64,000 nucleotides of DNA, taken from the NCBI GenBank assembly GCA_037355855.1, contig CM074768.1:1984001-2048000 (forward strand). The letters are read 5' to 3'. Below are positions 58,338 through 64,000 of this stretch, piece after piece. Below the pieces are notes generated by a model. The model saw only the letters and a list, made by a program, of their open reading frames with translations. It was not told where the DNA came from and ran no database searches. The DNA is from Pseudo-nitzschia pungens. Its lineage: Eukaryota > Bacillariophyta > Bacillariophyceae > Bacillariales > Bacillariaceae. The position numbers and the translations under genes were made by a program. Within the stretch, counting starts at the first letter, position 1, and the number at the start of each line of letters is the position of its first letter.

Positions 58338-60051
58338 GGCTTCGCTGGTGTTCAAGACGCATCATCATCGTCATCATCATTGTCATCATATGTTTGTGAT
58401 TTTTCCCATGGGTGGATCTACGGTTCATCGGTGGATTTTTTTTTCGAAATTCATTTCGCTTGTCTTCTGCTCTGCCGTCATTGCTTATTCGCTGGTCTAC
58501 AGTGGTTGGCTTTCCGTTGCGGTGAAGTATAAGACCATAAACTCATTAAACTAATATATTAAAAATAGTATCTATCATGAATCCAATCTTTTTTTTGGTT
58601 ATTGGCTGTTGTCTTGTAGTAGTAACTTTAAGCTTTTACTTTCCCGATCCTTCCACCAGTGTCTGCAGCACCAAGGAATACTACCAATCCCAGTGGTAGT
58701 AAGCACGATTAGATGGAGCAACAGCAACACCAGAGACACCTAAGGACCTCGAGAAGACCATGGTCGACAAGAAACGGTCGCAGTGTGGGAAAAGACAGTA
58801 ACAGAAAACCGACCCAAACATTGAAATCAGCTGACCGATTCGGCGTAAGTTTTGGAACCTCACGCACGTACCTGAATGTGTAAGGTACTTTTAATTAACA
58901 AATCTTGTTTCCCGATCCTTAACCCATAGCTCAACATTATTTTATCAGTGGACTGAAAGTACTATCTCGTGTAATTCTGTTCTCCTTTCTCACAATTTTC
59001 GAAATCTCACGTACACGTAAGCCTTACTTACAACATAAGACTTTCCCGATCCTTTTAAAAGCCAAATCTCACTATTTTATCAAAATACGGAAATTAGCTC
59101 GTGTATTTCTACTTTTCTTGAAATGATTTTCTAAACCTTATACTTCTACAATTTAACACTTCCCCGATCCTCGAAAGCCAAAGTTCAATATTTTATTATT
59201 ACTAGACAGAAATTGGCTCCTCGTGTAATCTATCTCGTGCAATTCTACTATGTAGTAGTAGTTCATAATTTTTCAACCTTACTCAAAAACAGGACTTCCC
59301 CAATCCTTTTAAAGCCGAAGCTCAACATCACTTTATCATGATATCTGTCATGACACCTAAACTAGCTCGTGCAATGAAGCTTATATATTTTTTATCAACA
59401 CTACCGTTTTGTTTCTAGTACGTGCGTACCGTGGGCAATTGTTATTTTTTAAAAAACATAGTGTGTCAGAAAATACGAATTACCACGTCACAAAAAAATA
59501 CAAGCAATTGTATCACGTCACAGAAAAAAACAAGCTACTGTACCACGTCACAGAAAAATACGAGCTACCACGTCTTTACCTGGTAACATGCTTTTCGATC
59601 CATTGTTTGCACTAAGGTTACTTTCTCAAAATAAGCAAGAAGGAGACTTTCCGATACCATAAACTCTCAATTTCATTTTCATAACTTGTGAAAACAGAAA
59701 ATTAATCATTACTCAGCGCTTAGTAGATGTGTAAACTCACTTGTCTAAGTTGTAAGTCGTTCGACATGACGAGTTGTCCCGCTGTACATCAAGACTGTAT
59801 TCCTTGACCAAACAAGTCAGTCGTCGACCCGTGCCGTGGTTTTTGTATCAATAAAGCTCCGATGGACATCTCAAACACCAATAAATGACTTCTGGAATGT
59901 AATTGTATTTTGTTTGCTTTGTAACTCTCCAACAATGGTAAATTCCGTTGCTGGATCATGGATGTTACCTCGTACTCACTCACCAGTTGCTGATTTCTTT
60001 GCTATTCGCCTTTCCATAGTCAACATCGCCTCAAGTCCATCATTGTCCAAG
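58338..60051. other. Spacer and upstream region of the second DUF285 gene
   Basis: CATCATCATCGTC repeats follow the stop codon. Five further copies of the CCCGATCCTT ... AGCTCAACATT repeat lie near 58639, 58910, 59045, 59163 and 59290. 59460-59580 holds ACGTCA units. 59797-59890 is a 94-bp stretch absent from the first copy. No gene seen. Confidence 0.55.
59460..59580. promoter_or_regulatory. ACGTCA-type repeats upstream of the second DUF285 gene
   Basis: ACGTCA at 59485-59490, 59515-59520 and 59545-59550 and ACGTC at 59570-59574, in ~25-30-base units (TACCACGTCACAGAAAAA). One more full unit than in the first gene's promoter. Same interpretation as at 55660-55745. Confidence 0.45.
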
Positions 60052-60951
60052 ATGAGATACTTCCCGTCCTCCCTCATTTTCCTTTTGATTGCCTGGTTTG
60101 CCCAAGCTAGTGTACCGAGCTCTGTTCCGAGCTCTGTTCCAAGCTCTGTTCCAAGCTCTGCTCCGAGTGGCGACCCCCCTACAGAATGTGCATCTATCTG
60201 TTTTGATCGTCCTGTGATCAACGAGATTGGTTGGGCAGAATTTCAGAACCTCATTTCTACTTGTCTTACTGGTACCTGCCCATACAGCTTACCTTTCAAC
60301 TGTTGGGACACCTCTGCAGTAGAAAACATGTTTGCAGCTTTTCACTTGAAGGATACGTTCGACGAGCCCCTACATTGCTGGGATACATCAAGTGTGACAG
60401 ATATGGGAAATATGTTTCATTTGGCTCATTACTTCAACCAACCCATTGGATCGTGGAACACACAAAACGTTAGGTCAATGCGTGGGATGTTTAGTGGAGC
60501 TTCTTCTTTCGACCAGCCCATTGGATCGTGGAACACACAAAACCTTGATAAAACAAGACACATGTTTGAGGATGCGATATCTTTCAACCAACCCATTGGA
60601 TCGTGGAGCACAGGAAAAGTCACTTGGATGAATGAGATGTTTCAGAATGCAACTTCTTTCAACCAACCCATTGGATCGTGGAACACAGGAAAGGCCACTT
60701 TGATGTATAACATGTTTGAAGATGCGACAGCTTTCAACCAACCCATCGACCAGTGGGACCTTGCATCAGTAAATAACACGGATAAGATGTTTGAAGGTGC
60801 ATCTGCTTTCAATCAGTGTCTTCTTACTTGGCCATCGAAGGTCAAAACAGATGCCGTGGTTACTGATATGTTTCTTGATTCAGGATGCCCGGTTGGTGGA
60901 ACACCATTGTTTTCGGCTTCACAATGGTGTGGGGACTGTCAAATCAGCACA
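59680..60951 (+). repeat. Segmental duplication, copy 2
   Basis: Counterpart of ~55910-57079. It differs by a 94-bp insertion at 59797-59890, a 6-base difference in the leader and a 12-base Ser-Val-Pro-Ser expansion. Confidence 0.9.
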
Positions 60952-62076
60952 TCTCCTTCATTTCAACCGAGCTCTGCTCCGAGTGGCGACCATACCTACT
61001 GTGCGTCCATCTGTCCTTACCCACGTCCCATAGTAACAGAGTCCGGTATCCTATTCCAGAGTCTCACTTCGAGCTGTCTTGGCGGTGGCACCTGTAAATA
61101 CAGCCTGCCAATGAACTGCTGGAATACCTCCGGTGTTACCGACATGAGATTTGCCTTCTCCGGGAGTGCGACTTTTGACGAGCCTCTTCACTGCTGGGAC
61201 ACGTCCCGGGCAACCAACATGGTGGGAATGTTCAAGGGGGCCACGTCCTTTGATCGACCCATTGGCAACTGGAACGTGGCCAGTGTTCAAAAAATGACGG
61301 GCATGTTTTTTCAAGCGAGTTCTTTCCAGCAGCCCCTCCAGAACTGGGACACCTCCAATGTTCGGAACATGGCGAGCATGTTTTGGAAGGCGAGCAAATT
61401 CAACCAGCCCATAGGTGGATGGAAGGTGGAAAAGGTCCAACAGCTGCAGGGCATGCTCGGATTGGCGGAGGTCTTCAACCAGCCCCTCGAAAACTGGACC
61501 ATTTCGACGAGCGTCACGAGCATGACCAACCTGTTTGCCCACGCCTCGGCGTTCAACCAGCCCATCGGCGATTGGAACGTCGGTAGCGTCCAAAGGATGC
61601 AGGGCCTGTTTCTCGGCGCTACCGCATTCAACCAGCCACTCTCGGGTTGGAACGTGGGCAGCGCCACGGCCATGACGAAAATGTTCTGGGACGCATCAAC
61701 CTTCGACCAGCCTATTGGGAACTGGGACGTATCGAACGTGCGGCGGATGCAGGGCATGTTCCGGTCTGCATCTGCGTTCAACCAGCCCCTCTGGGACTGG
61801 GACGTGGCCCGCGTCACGAGTGCGACCAACATGTTTGCGCTGGCGATTGCCTTCAACCAGCCCCTTGGCAACTGGTCCGTGTCGAACATCCAGAAAGTGC
61901 CGGGAATGTTTGACAGGGCGAGCAACTTTTCCCAGTGCCTCGGAAGCTGGGCTTCCTTGCTCCCGAGCAACGTCAAGATGGCCAACATGTTTCGGCAGAC
62001 GGGTTGCGAGAGCGGCACCCCCACTCCCACGAAGCTAAATCCCAGCAGCTGGTGTCGTTCTTCCGGATGCGCCTGA
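60052..62076 (+). CDS. Two-module DUF285/BspA-like repeat secreted protein
   Basis: Intronless from MRYFPSSLIFLLIAWF; 674 residues. The first ~300 residues are almost identical to the sister gene at 56192 (signal peptide, one extra Ser-Val-Pro-Ser unit, Cys cap, seven repeats, C-terminal Cys cap). Instead of the sister's anchor region it continues with a second Ser-Pro spacer (SPSFQPSSAPSGD), a second Cys cap (CASICPYPRPIVTESG ... CKYSLPMNCW) and eleven more repeats (for example FDQPIGNWDVSNVRRMQGMF), ending SWCRSSGCA. Module 2 uses markedly more GC-ending codons than module 1, so the two parts have different histories. No membrane helix or GPI-like tail is visible, so it is probably secreted or held in the wall. 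A further spliced exon cannot be excluded. Confidence 0.87.
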   Translation: MRYFPSSLIFLLIAWFAQASVPSSVPSSVPSSVPSSAPSGDPPTECASICFDRPVINEIGWAEFQNLISTCLTGTCPYSLPFNCWDTSAVENMFAAFHLKDTFDEPLHCWDTSSVTDMGNMFHLAHYFNQPIGSWNTQNVRSMRGMFSGASSFDQPIGSWNTQNLDKTRHMFEDAISFNQPIGSWSTGKVTWMNEMFQNATSFNQPIGSWNTGKATLMYNMFEDATAFNQPIDQWDLASVNNTDKMFEGASAFNQCLLTWPSKVKTDAVVTDMFLDSGCPVGGTPLFSASQWCGDCQISTSPSFQPSSAPSGDHTYCASICPYPRPIVTESGILFQSLTSSCLGGGTCKYSLPMNCWNTSGVTDMRFAFSGSATFDEPLHCWDTSRATNMVGMFKGATSFDRPIGNWNVASVQKMTGMFFQASSFQQPLQNWDTSNVRNMASMFWKASKFNQPIGGWKVEKVQQLQGMLGLAEVFNQPLENWTISTSVTSMTNLFAHASAFNQPIGDWNVGSVQRMQGLFLGATAFNQPLSGWNVGSATAMTKMFWDASTFDQPIGNWDVSNVRRMQGMFRSASAFNQPLWDWDVARVTSATNMFALAIAFNQPLGNWSVSNIQKVPGMFDRASNFSQCLGSWASLLPSNVKMANMFRQTGCESGTPTPTKLNPSSWCRSSGCA

Positions 62077-62740
62077 GCCGAGACGGAGTTCAAGCAAAGC
62101 TCCGCTCGCCATGGCCGGGACGACCTTGTTTCGAGGACGAAGTACCGCATGCCACACTACCTCCATACCCTTCGATTCCTTCCTTCCGATTCGTTGGTCA
62201 CAGGTGCTGCGGTTCGATGAATCCCATCCATCGATACTGTTTCTGTGTAACAAAATTTAGCGAAACTGGTCATACAGCAAGCTGACAGCTCCCAAGGCAG
62301 AGAAGACTTCAACAGGAGATAAAAGCAACAGAGAACCGGTTGAGGTTCCGGTCCGATGTATCGATACTCTCTAGCTTCACCACTACGATCGATCGAAAAG
62401 GATAAATCATGTCTATTCGAACTCTCCGGGGGACCCAGTCAGTTAGACCGTAGGCATGTAGTTCCACAGGAGCTGCTGAAGAGCAGGATGTAAGGATCAA
62501 GGTATTTAAATCAGAGGTAAACTAAAGATGTGAGTACAATAATAACAAAATATTATGTTAATACGTAAAATAGTGTAAAATTCTATTCCCGTGCTGTGTT
62601 GTACCGTATTCCACCCCAATGATGCACCAAATCGTATTCTTCGTGTTCCTTTCGCAACACAGTCGTTTTCTGTCGTCGCGGTACTGGTGGTTGTTGACCC
62701 CGAAGATTTAGTTTGCACCGTTTGGTATTGGTTTCAAAGG
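62077..62740. other. Spacer between convergent genes; no gene seen
   Basis: 3' flank of both the second DUF285 gene and the START-like gene. No repeat or RNA gene is recognised. Confidence 0.6.
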
Positions 62741-64000
62741 TCATTGTAAATAGTCGCAGTCGTCCAGCAGGCACCGTCTCATGTTGAGGACGGACCGAGC
62801 TCCTGTTATCCCAATGGTTTTCACGTACAGCCACATTGGGATGCATCCGCCACCGCCACTGCCGTGGTATTCCTCGCTGGAATCGTTGAGATCGATCCGG
62901 CAGACAATTGTGAGCTTGGTCCTGCCGCGACCAGTGCTGTTGCCGTTGCCGTTGCCGATGCCATTTCCGTTGCCGGGAAGGGGCTTGTAAAAGGCAATCG
63001 AGTCCTGAAAGGCCCTCGTGTAGGCCTTGTTTCGCTTCGGACAGGGCAGCGAGGCGGTAGCAGCATCGGTAGCAGCATCGGTAGGATTGCCCCTGCCCTT
63101 GCCCCTGCCCCTGTCATTCGCCAAGGCGTCGCTGGCAGTTGCAATGGCGTCATTGGCACCATCGTTCTCGCTCTCGCTCTCGCTCTCGTTCGAGATCCGG
63201 TTCTCGCGGATCTCGACGCTGACGGTCCCCGAGACCCACGTGCCATCCTCCAGCGGCGTGTCCTCCACGCTGACAAAGACAAACTCGCGCTTTCCAAAGG
63301 CCAAAATCCGCTTGGTCCGCTTTCGCGCCAGAATCATTCGCACCGTGCCCGGGTGGGGACGAACCGAATCACAACGACAATCGGTTTCGGTTTCGGTTTC
63401 CGTTGCGCCTGCCTCTGCCGTTCGTTCGTCCCGCACCTCGTACCGCCCGTAAATGTCGAGTCCCTCGTAAAAGGGATCCATCATGGGCATAGTCTCGTCC
63501 CACCGATCGAGGGACAAGAAATTCCAGCAGCGCTCGACGGGAATGGGAAGAACGGTTTCCATCTTGACGTACGGGCACAACGGATCGGAGGGATGCTCGA
63601 GCATGCTGACCGTGATGACTTCCTCGTCCTCGTCCTTGTCGTCACGCCCGGTGTTTTTTGAGTTGGATTTGGATTTGGATTTGGATTTCGACCTTCGGTT
63701 GGGATCGAGTGTGGCGAGGACCTTCCAGTCGGCGGGGGATGGAATGCCACTCTCGCCCTCGCTCTCGGTTTCATTTCCATTTCCATTTCCATTTCCATTT
63801 CCGAGCCCTCCACCAAAGGCCTTGTCTCGGTACTCGATCTGGATTTCTCGATAGGCCCGCAGCAGGTCGCGTTCGTCGAATCGTTCCTCCAGGAGCTTGC
63901 CTCGTTGTTTCCTGGGAGGAAAAGAAGAAGAAGAAGAATCGGAGCTGTTTGTGTCGGAAACCAACGGCGATGACGATGACAACGATGACGATGACGATGA
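62741..64000 (-). CDS. START/Bet v1-like lipid-binding domain protein (5' end outside window)
   Basis: The minus frame is open from the right window edge to the stop at 62741. Upstream of PLVSDTNSS the frame continues as Ser codons to base 64000 with no ATG in the window, so the N-terminus is missing. About 420 residues are visible. A START-like domain runs from VKMETVLPIPVERCWNFLSL through DETMPMMDPFYEGLDIYGRY, AFGKREFVFVSVEDTPLEDG and TKLTIVCRIDLND to GCIPMWLYVKTIGITGARSV, the last matching the C-terminal helix of START domains. Low-complexity Asn-Gly, Ser-Lys, Thr-Glu and Ser-Glu runs are inserted in loops. START domains carry lipids or sterols between membranes. No membrane helix is visible in the part present. 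Confidence 0.8.
   Translation of the reverse strand, partial: SSSSSSLSSSSPLVSDTNSSDSSSSSFPPRKQRGKLLEERFDERDLLRAYREIQIEYRDKAFGGGLGNGNGNGNGNETESEGESGIPSPADWKVLATLDPNRRSKSKSKSKSNSKNTGRDDKDEDEEVITVSMLEHPSDPLCPYVKMETVLPIPVERCWNFLSLDRWDETMPMMDPFYEGLDIYGRYEVRDERTAEAGATETETETDCRCDSVRPHPGTVRMILARKRTKRILAFGKREFVFVSVEDTPLEDGTWVSGTVSVEIRENRISNESESESENDGANDAIATASDALANDRGRGKGRGNPTDAATDAATASLPCPKRNKAYTRAFQDSIAFYKPLPGNGNGIGNGNGNSTGRGRTKLTIVCRIDLNDSSEEYHGSGGGGCIPMWLYVKTIGITGARSVLNMRRCLLDDCDYLQ

Overview
The window reads as nuclear DNA of a stramenopile alga, most likely a pennate diatom. Genes on both strands are broken by short GT-AG introns and separated by long AT-richer spacers. The content fits a diatom: a heat-shock-factor protein with very long Gln/His/Pro-rich arms, surface proteins joining Ser-Pro spacers (PSxxPS type) to DUF285/BspA-like 25-residue repeats, and abundant Asn/Gln/Gly/Asp trinucleotide-encoded runs in ordinary housekeeping proteins. 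I cannot name the species.

Layout, left to right. 1-97: last codons of a gene that begins outside the window. 1146-4085 (-): HSF-type transcription factor, two exons. 6941-12537: a 5.6-kb element bounded by a perfect 24-bp inverted repeat, packed with a minisatellite, a 181-bp satellite and two inverted Asp/Arg-type arrays, with one decayed ORF. 13760-14571 (+): ribosomal protein eS12. 16019-17223 (+): PITH-domain protein. 18952-21696 (-): F-box-like protein. 22787-24675 (-): three-domain gelsolin/severin, whose 16-codon first exon I located at 24627-24675. 26352-27506 (+): class-3 lipase. 28615-28854 (-): possible small tail-anchored protein. 30159-33611 (-): a 12-TM MFS transporter preceded by an isochorismatase-family hydrolase; the last hydrolase exon and the transporter share one reading frame separated by a single TGA. 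33612-38144: gene-poor, with a 144-bp perfect palindrome, a retrotransposon integrase fragment and hairpin elements. 38145-46547 (+): an intronless 2,800-residue FANCM-type helicase carrying a RanBP2 zinc finger at the N-terminus and a PHD plus extended PHD near the C-terminus. 48336-49814 (+): membrane-anchored protein kinase-like protein. 53027-54046 (+): secreted Cys/His/Asp repeat protein. 56192-58337 and 60052-62076 (+): two DUF285 surface proteins that share a nearly identical 5' module but have unrelated 3' halves. 62741-64000 (-): START/Bet v1-like lipid-binding protein, truncated by the window edge.

The genes do not form an obvious pathway. The most interesting items are the FANCM-PHD architecture, the isochorismatase-MFS arrangement with its stop codon and apparent active-site deletion, the recently duplicated surface-protein module with repeated ACGTCA promoter boxes, the CHC-repeat secreted protein, and the nested repeat element at 6941-12537. 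All start and splice choices were made by eye from reading frames, GT/AG sites and phase; none was checked against transcripts.
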